In this document: positions 43,120 to 52,718 of the stretch, one piece after another
How positions within the stretch are numbered: position 1 is the stretch's first letter
How the letters are laid out: every line of letters begins with the position of its first letter
Assembly: GCF_040529335.1 (NCBI RefSeq)
Contig: NZ_CP159534.1
Location: 310,001 to 374,000, forward strand
Source: Streptomyces sp. HUAS MG91
Lineage (GTDB): Bacteria > Actinomycetota > Actinomycetes > Streptomycetales > Streptomycetaceae
DNA: 64,000 nucleotides
Direction of reading: 5' to 3'
Notes under the pieces: model-generated
Told to the model about the DNA's origin: nothing
Databases searched by the model: none
Seen by the model: only the letters and a program-made list of their open reading frames with translations
Made by a program: the position numbers and the translations under genes

Positions 43120-43598
43120 TGATCGACGTGCCCGACGACAAGGACCCGATCGCGTACGTGTGGGGCGAGATGGTGCCCGGCATCGGTGTCGCGGCGGCGC
43201 AGTTCTCGATGTCCGTCTACGACCATTCGACGCTGGGGCTGCGCGAGTTCGAGGCGGCGCGGCTGCGGATCGCGCAGATCAACGGCTGTCTGTTCTGCCT
43301 GGACTGGCGCACCGAGCGTGACGGCGAGGAGAAGGTCGAGGAGTCCTTCATCGACGCGGTCGCCGAGTGGCGCACCACGGACGCCTTCGACGAGCGGACC
43401 CGGCTCGCCGCCGAGTACGCGGAGCGGTACGCGCTCGACCACCACGGTCTGGACGAGGAGTTCTGGCAGCGGATGACCGCGCACTACAGCCAGACCGAGA
43501 TCGTGGAGCTGAGCATGGGCATCGGCTCCTGGCTGGCGTTCGGCCGCCTCAACCACGTGCTCGGCCTCGACGCGGTGTGCGTCCTGCCCAAGCCCTGA
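43116..43598 (+). CDS. Carboxymuconolactone-decarboxylase/AhpD-family protein
   Basis: The product (160 aa) is an all-helical CMD/AhpD-type protein with the redox CxxC in INGCLFCLDWR (Cys58 and Cys61) and a downstream conserved histidine-acid segment. This pattern is typical of AhpD-like peroxidase/reductase relatives. It is translationally coupled to the DapB-like gene, so the two probably act in one step or on the same compound. It converges with the cholesterol oxidase gene. Confidence 0.85.
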   Translation: MMIDVPDDKDPIAYVWGEMVPGIGVAAAQFSMSVYDHSTLGLREFEAARLRIAQINGCLFCLDWRTERDGEEKVEESFIDAVAEWRTTDAFDERTRLAAEYAERYALDHHGLDEEFWQRMTAHYSQTEIVELSMGIGSWLAFGRLNHVLGLDAVCVLPKP

Positions 43599-43637
43599 AC
43601 CACCGCACGGCTCGGGGCCGGGACAGGACGCGTCCGG

Positions 43638-45281
<1,644 letters not shown>

Positions 45282-45297
45282 TCACTCTCGATGGAAT

Positions 45298-45311
45298 AGG
45301 AACGAGTTCTA
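45298..45311. promoter_or_regulatory. KstR-like operator upstream of cholesterol oxidase
   Basis: AGGAACGAGTTCTA matches the KstR consensus TnnAACnnGTTnnA at 7 of 8 fixed positions (first base A), with perfect inner arms GAAC/GTTC. It lies 26 bases before the start codon, ideal for repression. Assignment rests on the motif only; no kstR gene is in the window. Confidence 0.5.
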
Positions 45312-45373
45312 CTGCTGATCGCGTAACAAGTGAATGCAAACCACCCGGTAATCCACGACAGCGGACGACACGA

Positions 45374-46153
45374 TCACGGAATCCGCGCCACCGCTCCGTA
45401 GATCCCGCACTCCTCGGGCGCGGGCGCCTTGTCGTCGCGGTACCACTCGGTGACCGCGACCAGGCCCGGTTCGAGGAGGTCGAGGCCGTCGAAGAAGCGG
45501 GCGACCTCGGCCCGGGTGCGGAAGGCGAGCCGGATGCCCGCCCGCTCGTACTCGTCGACGACCTGCGCGGCCAGATCGGGCCGCCAGTCCGGGGAGGCGT
45601 TGGTGAGAACGAGATGGCTGCCCGGCGGGAGCGCGGAGACGAGCCGGGCGACGACGCCGTACGGGTCCTGGTCCTCGGTGATGAAGTGGAGCAGCGCGAT
45701 CAGTGACAGCGCGACGGGCCGCTCGAAGTCGAGCACCGTGCGGGCGTGGTCGATGATGGCGTCCGGCTCGCGCACGTCGCCCATGATGTAGTCGGTCGCG
45801 CCCTCGGGGCTGCCCGCGAGGAGGGCCTGGGCGTGCCGCAGCACGAGGGGGTCGTTGTCGGCGTAGACGACCCGCGCGGACGGCAGGGCGCGCTGGGCTA
45901 TCTGGTGCAGGTTCGGCGCGGTGGGGATGCCGGAGCCGATGTCGAGGAACTGGTCGACGCCCTGTCCGGCGAGGTGGGACACCGCCCGGTGCATGAACTC
46001 CCGGTTCTGCCGGGCCGCGTCGCGGGCCTGCGCGGGGAGCTTGCTGCCGACCGCCGCGTCGACGGGGTGGTTGTCCTTGCCGCCGAGCAGCCAGTCGTAG
46101 ACCCGGGCGGGGTGCGCCCAGGTGGTGTCGATCGGGGGTACCGGTGGCGTCAT
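45374..46153 (-). CDS. SAM-dependent methyltransferase, PF04672 (DUF574) type
   Basis: The 259-residue protein has the PF04672 pattern: THPARVYDWLLGGKDNHPVD-like start (AHPARVYDWLLGGKDN), VSHLAGQGVDQFLDIGSGIPT as SAM-binding loop, ARVVYADNDPLVLRHAQAL and DVREP. These are widespread in Streptomyces with unknown targets. GGAG at -8 supports ATG 46153; two upstream in-frame starts exist. It stands alone between the cholesterol oxidase and the dehydrogenase. Confidence 0.87.
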   Translation of the reverse strand: MTPPVPPIDTTWAHPARVYDWLLGGKDNHPVDAAVGSKLPAQARDAARQNREFMHRAVSHLAGQGVDQFLDIGSGIPTAPNLHQIAQRALPSARVVYADNDPLVLRHAQALLAGSPEGATDYIMGDVREPDAIIDHARTVLDFERPVALSLIALLHFITEDQDPYGVVARLVSALPPGSHLVLTNASPDWRPDLAAQVVDEYERAGIRLAFRTRAEVARFFDGLDLLEPGLVAVTEWYRDDKAPAPEECGIYGAVARIP

Positions 46154-46262
46154 GGCGGGCTCCATCGTCGCGGGAGGTGGTCCTGTCGGGCTGATCAGCC
46201 CGCAGTGTGCCACGCCAACTTCCCGCTCTGACCGGCTCGTTGAGGACGCGAGGCCGGACGGC

Positions 46263-47225
46263 TCAGCCCAGCGTGCGGACCGGGGCGCCGGACAGATACG
46301 CCTCGATGTCCTCGACGGCGCCCCGGAAGTAGCCCTCGTAGTTGCGCCGGGTGACGTACCCGAGGTGCGGCAGGCCGAGGAAGTTCGGGGCGGTGCGCAG
46401 CGGGTGGTCGAGCGGGAGGGGTTCGGTCTCGAAGACGTCGCTGCCCGCGCCGGCGATCCAGCCCTCGCGCAGCGCCCGGACGAGGGCGTCCTGGTCGACG
46501 ATCGCGGCCCGTGAGGTGTTGACGAGATAGGCGGTGCGGCGCATCCGGCGCAGTTCGCCGGCGCCGATCAGGCCACGGGTGCGGTCGCCGAGGACGAGAT
46601 GGACGGAGACGAAGTCGCTGGTCTCCAGGAGCTCTTCCTTGGACGCGGCGAGGGTGACGCCCGCCGCGGCGGCACGCTCCTCGGTCAGGTTCTGGCTCCA
46701 CGCGGCGACGTCCATGCCGAAGGCGGCGCCGACCCGGGCCACGCGCGTGCCGATCTTGCCCAGGCCGAGCAGCCCGAGGCGGCTGCCGTGCAGGTCGGCA
46801 CCGAGCGTGGACTGCCAGGGGCCGCCCTCGCGCAGGCTGTCGTTCTCCGTGACGACACCGCGGGCGAGGCCGAGCAGCAGCGCCCAGGTCAGCTCGGCCG
46901 GCGGCTCGGAGCTGCTGGGGGTGCCGCAGACGGTGACGCCGTGCGCGGCGGCCGCGGCGAGGTCGATGGAGGCGTTGCGCAGACCCGAGGTGATCAGCAG
47001 CCGCAGCCGGGGCAGCCGGTCGAGGAGCGCGGCCGGGAAGGGGGTGCGTTCGCGCATCACGACGACGATCTCGCAGTCGGCGAGTTCGGCGGCGAGCGCG
47101 TCGTGGTCGGTGAGGTGCCGGTCCAGGAAGCGCACGTCGACCCGGCCCGAGAGTCGGCCCCAGTCGGCCAGTTCGCGGGCGACGCCCTGATAGTCGTCGA
47201 GTACGGCACAACGCAGCGTGGTCAC
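46263..47225 (-). CDS. D-2-hydroxyacid dehydrogenase
   Basis: The product (320 aa) is a D-isomer 2-hydroxyacid dehydrogenase. The NAD-binding loop LGLLGLGKIGTRVARVG is at ~145-160; the catalytic Arg, Glu and His lie in NTSRAAIVDQ, ETEPLPLDHP and LPHLGYVTRR. The substrate (lactate, glycerate, phosphoglycerate or other) cannot be told. GTG 47225 follows GGGGAG with proper spacing; the frame is open further up. Divergent from the Rho-N-like gene. Confidence 0.9.
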   Translation of the reverse strand: MTTLRCAVLDDYQGVARELADWGRLSGRVDVRFLDRHLTDHDALAAELADCEIVVVMRERTPFPAALLDRLPRLRLLITSGLRNASIDLAAAAAHGVTVCGTPSSSEPPAELTWALLLGLARGVVTENDSLREGGPWQSTLGADLHGSRLGLLGLGKIGTRVARVGAAFGMDVAAWSQNLTEERAAAAGVTLAASKEELLETSDFVSVHLVLGDRTRGLIGAGELRRMRRTAYLVNTSRAAIVDQDALVRALREGWIAGAGSDVFETEPLPLDHPLRTAPNFLGLPHLGYVTRRNYEGYFRGAVEDIEAYLSGAPVRTLG

Positions 47226-47356
47226 CCGGGCTCCCCTGCTCGATCGGCTGACGTGATCATGGAGCACCCTAGTACGGGCCTCGCGTGGCGGTCGCGGCGC
47301 ACCGGGGGTAGGCAGGAGGGGTCGGCCCCGTACCCGATCCCCTGGAGGTGAGCACT

Positions 47357-47614
47357 GTGCCCCGAGCACAGATCAAGGACGAGAAGACGTACCAGGCACT
47401 GCGCCGGGAGGGCGCGAGCAAGGAGAAGGCGGCCCGGATCGCGAACGACGCGGCCCGCTCGTCACGCTCCGCGACCGGCCGCAAGGGCGGGAAGGCGGGC
47501 GCCTACGAGGACCGGACGAAGGACGATCTCTACCGCGAGGCGCAGAAGATCGGCATCGACGGGCGCTCGAAGATGACCAAGGACGAACTCATCGCGGCCC
47601 TGCGCGACCACTAG
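47357..47614 (+). CDS. Small basic protein with Rho-N-like C-terminus
   Basis: The 85-residue protein has a basic N-terminal half (TYQALRREGASKEKAARIANDAA, then KGGKAG) and a C-terminal SAP/Rho-N-like helix pair DDLYREAQKIGIDGRSKMTKDELIAALRDH. This pattern is common in actinobacteria (DUF7218 with Rho-N-like part) and suggests nucleic-acid binding. GGAGG at 47344-47348, 8 bases from GTG 47357, decides the start. A 13-bp hairpin follows the gene. Confidence 0.8.
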   Translation: MPRAQIKDEKTYQALRREGASKEKAARIANDAARSSRSATGRKGGKAGAYEDRTKDDLYREAQKIGIDGRSKMTKDELIAALRDH

Positions 47615-47635
47615 ATTCGCCCGACCAATCCCCCA

Positions 47636-47670
47636 CGAGGCCCCGGACGTCACGGATGTCCGGGGCCTCG
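47636..47670. terminator. Strong hairpin after the Rho-N-like gene
   Basis: CGAGGCCCCGGAC (47636-47648) and GTCCGGGGCCTCG (47658-47670) form a perfect 13-bp stem with a 9-base loop, 22 bases after the stop. A T-tract is lacking, as is normal in Streptomyces. It separates this gene from GH16. Confidence 0.7.
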
Positions 47671-47851
47671 CGCTGTCCTCAACCGATCTCCACGGAGCGG
47701 AAGTTGGTACGGACGAATCCCTTGACGCGCCTTCCGGGCACCCCTTAAATCAACCCTTGAACTCATCGCACCACGCGCAACTCCCTTGTCTTCACTTTCT
47801 GGCGTGTCCGAGACAGACACGATCCCCCTACCCGAAGTGACGTGATGCTCC

Positions 47852-48718
47852 ATGCGCAGTTCACACCGCTCCCGCACGTTCCTGCGGCGCCGGCTCCCCC
47901 TCGGCGCGGCCGCGCTCCTGTGCCTCGGCGCGGGACTCGTGCCCGTCGCCAACGCCGCGGGCGCCGACGACGCACGGGCCGCCGCGGTCACCTTCTCCGA
48001 CGATTTCGACGGGCCCGCGGGCTCGGCGGTCGACGGCTCGAAGTGGCAGACCGAGACGGGCGACAACGTCAACAACCACGAACGGCAGTACTACACGGCG
48101 GGCAACAGCAACGCCGCGCTCGACGGCCAGGGCCATCTGGTCATCACGGCCCGCAAGGAGAACCCGTCCAACTACCAGTGCTGGTACGGCACGTGCGAGT
48201 ACACCTCGGCGCGGCTGAACACGTCGGGCAAGTTCTCGACGACGCACGGGCACGTGGAGGCGCGGATGAAGATACCGCGCGGTCAGGGCATCTGGCCCGC
48301 GTTCTGGATGCTCGGCGACGACATCGGTTCGGTCGGCTGGCCGAACTCCGGCGAGATCGACATCATGGAGAACGTCGGCTTCGAGCCGTCCACCGTGCAC
48401 GGCACGATCCACGGTCCCGGCTATTCGGGATCGGGCGGGATCGGCGCGGCGTACTCGCTGCCGAACGGTCAGGCGTTCGCGGACGACTTCCACACCTTCG
48501 CGGTGGACTGGTCGCCGAACGAGATCAAGTGGTCGGTGGACGGCACCGTGTACCAGACCCGGACACCCGCCGACGTGGGCGGCAACCAGTGGGTCTTCGA
48601 GAAGCCGTTCTTCGTGATCCTGAATCTGGCGGTGGGCGGCTACTGGCCGGGCGACCCGGACGGCAGCACCCAGTTCCCGCAGCAGCTCGTCGTCGACTAC
48701 GTCCGCGTGTCGAACTGA
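47852..48718 (+). CDS. Secreted glycoside hydrolase family 16 (beta-1,3-glucanase-like)
   Basis: The 288-residue protein has a long signal peptide with basic RRRLP and cleavage near VANAAG (~37), then one GH16 beta-jelly-roll. The catalytic EIDIME motif places nucleophile E168, D170 and acid/base E173; flanking residues WPNSGE and GHVEARMKIPRGQGIWPAFWML are typical of laminarinases. No binding module follows. It would cut beta-1,3-glucans such as laminarin or fungal wall outside the cell. The 237-bp upstream gap holds the terminator of the previous gene and likely its own promoter. Confidence 0.92.
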   Translation: MRSSHRSRTFLRRRLPLGAAALLCLGAGLVPVANAAGADDARAAAVTFSDDFDGPAGSAVDGSKWQTETGDNVNNHERQYYTAGNSNAALDGQGHLVITARKENPSNYQCWYGTCEYTSARLNTSGKFSTTHGHVEARMKIPRGQGIWPAFWMLGDDIGSVGWPNSGEIDIMENVGFEPSTVHGTIHGPGYSGSGGIGAAYSLPNGQAFADDFHTFAVDWSPNEIKWSVDGTVYQTRTPADVGGNQWVFEKPFFVILNLAVGGYWPGDPDGSTQFPQQLVVDYVRVSN

Positions 48719-48727
48719 AGCCGCGGT

Positions 48728-48757
48728 ACGGGCGAGGGGCCGGCGCCCCTCGCCCGT
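48728..48757. terminator. Perfect 13-bp hairpin between GH16 and RNase HI
   Basis: ACGGGCGAGGGGC (48728-48740) and GCCCCTCGCCCGT (48745-48757) pair perfectly with a 4-base CGGC loop in the 43-bp convergent gap. It should end transcription in both directions. Confidence 0.75.
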
Positions 48758-48761
48758 GCCG

Positions 48762-49448
48762 TCATGCCGACTCGCGGCACTCCGGGTGGCCCCAGCCGTC
48801 GGGGTTCTTGGCGATCTCCTCGCCGGCGGCGTACGAGCGGCCGCAGCGGCAGCGCCCGGGGAACTTGGCCTTGAGGGTGCGCGAGGAGGAACCGCTCCCG
48901 CCGCCGCTCGCGCGCCGCGGCGCCTTCTTGGCGCGGGCCGGGGCGGCCGACGACGGCGACGAGGGCGGCGGCTCCGGGGACCCGACCGCGCTGCCCGCGT
49001 CCTGCTGCGCGACGGCGGCCTGGCTGGCGGCGCGGTCCGCGAAGTCGTTCAGCGGGTCGCCGTCGACCTGGTGCGCGGGGACATACTTGAACTCGACGGA
49101 GCGGCCCTCCAGCAGGGCGTCGATGCGGGCGACCAGCTCCTGGTTGGCGACCGGCTTGCCGGACGCGGTCTTCCAGCCCTTGCGCTTCCAGCCGGGCAGC
49201 CAGGTCGTGACGGCCTTCATCGCGTACTGGGAGTCCATCCGGACCTCCAGCGCGACATCGGCCGGGACCGTGCTCAGCAGCCGCTCCAGGGCCGTGAGTT
49301 CCGCGACGTTGTTCGTCGCGGTGCCCAGCGCGCCGGCCTCCCACTGCACGACCTTTTCCTCGCCATCGGCGACGACCCAGGCCCAGGCGGCCGGTCCGGG
49401 GTTTCCTTTGGAGGCGCCGTCACACGCGGCGATCACACGTTCTGCCAT
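48762..49448 (-). CDS. rnhA: Ribonuclease HI with extra cysteine-rich C-terminus
   Basis: The product (228 aa) has an RNase H fold at ~1-150 with the catalytic set D10, E50, D72 and D138 (ACDGASKGNPGP, NNVAELTAL, RMDSQYAMK, PAHQVDGDPLNDFADRA). After a ~45-residue Ser/Pro/Ala linker, the C-terminus carries a small metal-type unit FPGRCRCGRSYAAGEEIAKNPDGWGHPEC with three cysteines and a histidine. RNase HI cleaves RNA in RNA-DNA hybrids; the added unit could help nucleic-acid binding. Convergent with GH16. Confidence 0.9.
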   Translation of the reverse strand: MAERVIAACDGASKGNPGPAAWAWVVADGEEKVVQWEAGALGTATNNVAELTALERLLSTVPADVALEVRMDSQYAMKAVTTWLPGWKRKGWKTASGKPVANQELVARIDALLEGRSVEFKYVPAHQVDGDPLNDFADRAASQAAVAQQDAGSAVGSPEPPPSSPSSAAPARAKKAPRRASGGGSGSSSRTLKAKFPGRCRCGRSYAAGEEIAKNPDGWGHPECRESA

Positions 49449-49523
49449 GCCCCGATCATGCCAGGGCCGGGCCCCGTCCGAAGAACGCTGACGTGTCCAC
49501 GCCGGGCCCGGGCCGCCCCGCCG

Positions 49524-49916
49524 TCAGGCCAAGTCGACGCGGATCGTGAGGAGTTCGTCGCCCAGCGCGCGGACCGCGGCGCTGTTGAAGAACGGCAGTT
49601 CCCTCAGCCGGGCCCGGGCGTCGTCCTGCGGCACGAGGTGGGCCACCCCGTGGTACCAGCGGCCGCGGATCCTGACCCGGACGTCGGGACTGGCCCGGAT
49701 GTTCCGCACGTACTGGGATTTCAGCCCGAACTCCGAGACGAGCCAGAAGGTGTCGCCGATCCGCCGTCCGCCGACGGGGGTGCGGCGCGGCTGCCCCGAG
49801 ACCCGGCCGGTCGTCTCGATGAGCATCTGTCCCGGCAGCCGTCTGGTCAGCGGGTTGGCGATCCTGCGCTGGAACGTGGTGACGAGCCGGTGCCGAGTGT
49901 CCTGATCACGCGCCAT
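49524..49916 (-). CDS. Deazaflavin (F420)-dependent nitroreductase-family protein
   Basis: The 130-residue protein fits the DUF385/Ddn-like F420-binding split beta-barrel: LIETTGRVSGQPRRTPVGGRRIGDTFWLVSEFG and YVRNIRASPDVRVRIRGRWYHG. The N-terminal helix and the PLTRR segment agree with the family. Substrate unknown; relatives reduce nitro compounds or menaquinone using F420H2. It follows RNase HI on the same strand after 75 bases. Confidence 0.85.
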   Translation of the reverse strand: MARDQDTRHRLVTTFQRRIANPLTRRLPGQMLIETTGRVSGQPRRTPVGGRRIGDTFWLVSEFGLKSQYVRNIRASPDVRVRIRGRWYHGVAHLVPQDDARARLRELPFFNSAAVRALGDELLTIRVDLA

Positions 49917-50268
49917 GCCCCCGAACTGTAGTCGCAGACGCCCGGTTGGGACATGGATCGATCAAGAACGGACCGCTCCGCGACGCTCCTCCCCGGACCG
50001 GCGGGACCCCGGACAGCGGGAAGCCCCGACCGTGACGGGGGATCACGGCCGGGGCGGTACCGGGTGGGCACGGATGGCGGTCGCCTCTCGGCGGGGGGCT
50101 CCGCAGGGCTTCAGCCGAACGATCTTCCCTGCGGGCTGTGGGTAGGGCCCGGGGACACTGTTCCATCCGTGTCCACGGTGGGTTCAACGGGCGGGGTGTC
50201 CTTGTTGTTCCCGGCCGCTCCCGAGGCAGGCGTGAGGTGAGTCACGGCGCCGCGGCCCGTAAGGTTCT
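49917..50268. other. 352-bp intergenic region with two hairpins and no gene
   Basis: This divergent gap between the F420-type gene and the GH114 lipoprotein holds a strong 13-bp hairpin (50023-50055) and an 8-bp CCGCAGGG/CCCTGCGG hairpin (50101-50108/50127-50134). Loop and flanks include CAGCCGAACG. I see no ORF with good codon use. A leader RNA is possible; a known riboswitch class could not be matched. Confidence 0.55.
50023..50055. terminator. Strong hairpin, terminator or attenuator
   Basis: GCCCCGACCGTGA (50023-50035) pairs with TCACGGCCGGGGC (50043-50055), 12 of 13 positions, around a 7-base loop. It lies ~107 bases before the start of the F420-type gene on the other strand and ~215 bases before GH114, so it is more likely an attenuator or a barrier than a 3' terminator. 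Confidence 0.5.
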
Positions 50269-51120
50269 GTGGTGATCTTCGTCCCGGCCTCGCGTCGTTC
50301 CGCCCGCCCGTCGGCCGTCGGGCTCGCCCTCGCCGCCGTCCTGCTGCTGACCGCCTGCTCGTCGACGTCCTCGCCGTCCGGTTCCGGCGGGCACACCCCG
50401 GAGGTGGTCCGGCCGACGCCGAACGTCGGCTTCGACTACCAGATCGGCGGGCCGTACACGCCGCCGTCCGGGGTGCGGGCCGTCTCCCGCGACCGGAGCG
50501 CCGAGCCCGCGAAGGGGCTGTACAACGTCTGCTACGTCAACGCGTTCCAGGCGCAGCCGGACGCGCTGCGCGGGTGGGAGCGCGACGATCCCGATCTGCT
50601 GCTGCGGGACGACGAGGGCGACGTGGTCATCGACGAGGACTGGGACGAGGCCCTGTTCGACATCTCGACGGCCGCCAAGCGGACGCGCCTGGCGAAGATC
50701 GTCGGACGCTGGGTCGAGGGCTGCGGCGACGACGGCTTCCAGGCCGTCGAGCTGGACAACCTGGACTCCTACTCGCGCTCGGACGGCCTGCTCGACGCCT
50801 CGGACGCGGTCGCCTTCGCACGGCTGCTGGCGGACCGGGGGCACGCGGCCGGGCTGGCGGTCGGCCAGAAGAACACCGCCGAACTCCTCCCGAAGCGGTC
50901 CGCCGTCGGCTTCGACTTCGCCGTCGCCGAGGAGTGCGGGAGCTACGACGAGTGCGGGGCGTACGCGAAGGCGTACGACGACCGGGTCTTCGCCGTCGAG
51001 TACCGCGCGGCCGACTTCGCCCGGGCCTGCCGCGCCTACGGCAAGCGGCTGTCGCTCGTACTGCGGGACGTCGACGTGCGGCCCGCCGGGACGAAGGGGT
51101 ACGCGCGGCGCGCGTGCTGA
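50269..51120 (+). CDS. GH114-type lipoprotein, endo-alpha-1,4-polygalactosaminidase-like
   Basis: The 283-residue protein has a lipoprotein signal with lipobox LLLTAC (Cys30) and a Ser-rich linker. The mature part is a GH114 TIM barrel: VGFDYQIGGPY at its start, then NVCYVNAF, GFQAVELDNLDSY (acidic pair of the active site) and LAVGQKNTAELLP, and EECGSYDECGAY. It would cleave alpha-1,4-galactosamine polymers, as in fungal or bacterial exopolysaccharide, at the outer membrane face. Two GTG codons (50269, 50272) are possible starts. Confidence 0.85.
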   Translation: MVIFVPASRRSARPSAVGLALAAVLLLTACSSTSSPSGSGGHTPEVVRPTPNVGFDYQIGGPYTPPSGVRAVSRDRSAEPAKGLYNVCYVNAFQAQPDALRGWERDDPDLLLRDDEGDVVIDEDWDEALFDISTAAKRTRLAKIVGRWVEGCGDDGFQAVELDNLDSYSRSDGLLDASDAVAFARLLADRGHAAGLAVGQKNTAELLPKRSAVGFDFAVAEECGSYDECGAYAKAYDDRVFAVEYRAADFARACRAYGKRLSLVLRDVDVRPAGTKGYARRAC

Positions 51121-51128
51121 GGGGATCC

Positions 51129-51150
51129 GGGGCGTGTGGCGAGAGTCCTA
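51129..51150. repeat. Second copy of the MITE terminus
   Basis: GGGGCGTGTGGCGAGAGTCC just before the element is a near copy (direct orientation, one or two changes) of the element end TAGGGCGTGTGGCGAAAGTCC. It may be a relic of another element or of an earlier insertion at the same place. Confidence 0.65.
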
Positions 51151-51327
51151 GGGCGTGTGGCGAAAGTCCCGTCTGCCTCGCGGGGTCTGGCACGCACGCT
51201 CGCGGCGTTGCCCAAACGCCCTCATAGCTCCGCTATGAGGACGCCCCGGCGCCTTGCGATCGCACGCACCAGACCCCGCGAGGCCCGCCCTTCGGGCGAA
51301 CGACGGGACTTTCGACACACGCCCTAG
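51148..51327. mobile_element. MITE-like 180-bp long-hairpin element
   Basis: The ends CTAGGGCGTGTGGCGAAAGTCCCGTC-type (left, 51148-51173) and its inverted copy (51302-51327) match at 25 of 26 bases. CCTCGCGGGGTCTGG is repeated inverted inside (15 of 15), and the centre is CCTCATAGC-TCC-GCTATGAGG (51220-51240). The whole element can fold as one hairpin, has no transposase gene, and has CTAG at both ends, a target typical of IS5-like elements. I recognise similar sequences from many Streptomyces intergenic regions. Confidence 0.75.
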
Positions 51328-52637
51328 CCCAGCGGTGACGGTGTGCCCAGCACCTCCAGGCGGCGGTGGATCGCCTCCAGGGCGCCCGGGCGGCGGCCCG
51401 GCACCTGGTGGCGCAGCGCGGTGAGGACGACGGCGAGGGCGCGGGCCCGGTCCGGATCCCCGAGCTGCTCCCACTGGTGGTGGGCGCGGTCGACGGCCGC
51501 CGTCACGTCCTCGTCGGCGGGCGTTTCGCCGCGTGCCAGCCGGGCCTGCGCCACCTCGGTCCACAGCGCGCAGCTGCGTCCGGGATCCTGCGCCAGCCGC
51601 GCGAGATCGGCCCGCACCTCCAGCCAGTGCACGGCCTGCGCGGACCCGGCGCCGTGCACCCGCAGCGCCTCGCTCTCCCAGCGTGCCGCGATGGCGGCGG
51701 CCTCCGTGTGCCGGCCGGCCCGCGCGGCGGCGAGCAGGGCCGGGTGCGGGTCCTCGGCGGGGGCGGGCCCAGGTGGCGCGGGCGCTGCCCGGGCGGGCGC
51801 GGGGACCGGGAGCGCCTGCGCCGGCACCGGGGGCCGGGTCGTCGCGGGGGCGAACGCCTGCACCGGGGCCGCGGCGACCGTGACCGGCGCCGCTTGCTCC
51901 GTCGGGAAGGCCCGCACCGGCGTGTCCATGGCCACGAAGAACGCCTCCGCCGGGCCCGTGCGGGCGGCCGCGGTCTCGTGGAGGTGGGCGAGGGGCGGGC
52001 GGACGCCGGTGCGCCAGATGTCGGCGTACGTCCTGAGGTAGTCGGGGGTCAGGACCGTCCGGCGGGGCGGGGGCGGGCTGACGCGGCCGAAGACGCGGAT
52101 GCCGTGGCCGAGGCCGACGCCGCCCCCGCGCACGTGCGGCCAGGCCTCGGCGTCGGCGACCAGGTCGAGGACGACGGTCGTGGTGTGCGGGCCGCGCAGG
52201 GCGAGTTCGCCGGTGAGCCAGTGCCAGGGCAGCGCCGTGTAGCGCAGTGTCGACGCGGTGGTGCGGGCCAGGGCCAGGTGCAGGAGGTGCTGGCGGTGGT
52301 CGAGGTGGAGCTGCCCGGTGACGTAGACGTGCAGCTGTCCGGGCAGCGCGGCGGCGGTCCGCATCCGGGTGAGGACGGCCTGCGGGTCGAGCGGGTCGGC
52401 GAGTTCGACGACGGTGGCCGCCGCGGTACCGGTGAGCGCGCTCGGCGGGACCGCGGCGAGTGCGGGCAGCACGGCCGCCGCGTCGATGAGGCATCCCTTG
52501 CCGGCGGGGGCCGCCGCGAGCAGCAGCGCCGTCCCCGGGTCGGCGGGTCGTGCCTGGTCGTTGCCTTGCGCGTTGATCACCACCAGAGCACCGTAACCGG
52601 AATACCGCCGCTCGACCGACCGCTCACGGAAACCCAA
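51324..52637 (-). CDS. Caspase-like domain protein with lost active site, plus helical repeats
   Basis: The 437-residue protein has an N-terminal ~190-residue domain that matches the core of Streptomyces caspase-like proteins: a VYxxGHG strand read here as LHVYVTGQLHLD, then LHLALARTT, RYTALPWHWL, and VVLDLVAD where active forms have VVLDCC. Both catalytic positions (His and Cys) are thus replaced. A Pro/Ala-rich linker (~235-300) and helical TPR-like repeats (~305-430) follow. Start uncertain: TTG 52637 or GTG 52583. The stop TAG lies inside the CTAG end of the MITE. Function unknown. Confidence 0.65.
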   Translation of the reverse strand: MGFRERSVERRYSGYGALVVINAQGNDQARPADPGTALLLAAAPAGKGCLIDAAAVLPALAAVPPSALTGTAAATVVELADPLDPQAVLTRMRTAAALPGQLHVYVTGQLHLDHRQHLLHLALARTTASTLRYTALPWHWLTGELALRGPHTTTVVLDLVADAEAWPHVRGGGVGLGHGIRVFGRVSPPPPRRTVLTPDYLRTYADIWRTGVRPPLAHLHETAAARTGPAEAFFVAMDTPVRAFPTEQAAPVTVAAAPVQAFAPATTRPPVPAQALPVPAPARAAPAPPGPAPAEDPHPALLAAARAGRHTEAAAIAARWESEALRVHGAGSAQAVHWLEVRADLARLAQDPGRSCALWTEVAQARLARGETPADEDVTAAVDRAHHQWEQLGDPDRARALAVVLTALRHQVPGRRPGALEAIHRRLEVLGTPSPLG

Positions 52638-52718
52638 CTGGTCCGGCTAAGGGTGACTTTCGGCCTGTTTCGGCCACCGCGAGATGCGGCCGGGCTCCGG
52701 CGCGAGGAAGCTGAACCC

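Noticed and set aside
50101..50134. Possible known riboswitch (c-di-AMP or cobalamin type)
   Set aside because: The short CAGCCGAAC resemblance is not backed by the other conserved blocks of either class; kept as unexplained structure.
51148..51327. CRISPR-like or phage attachment repeat
   Set aside because: There is one inverted pair with a hairpin centre and CTAG ends, and no spaced direct repeats; it fits a MITE.
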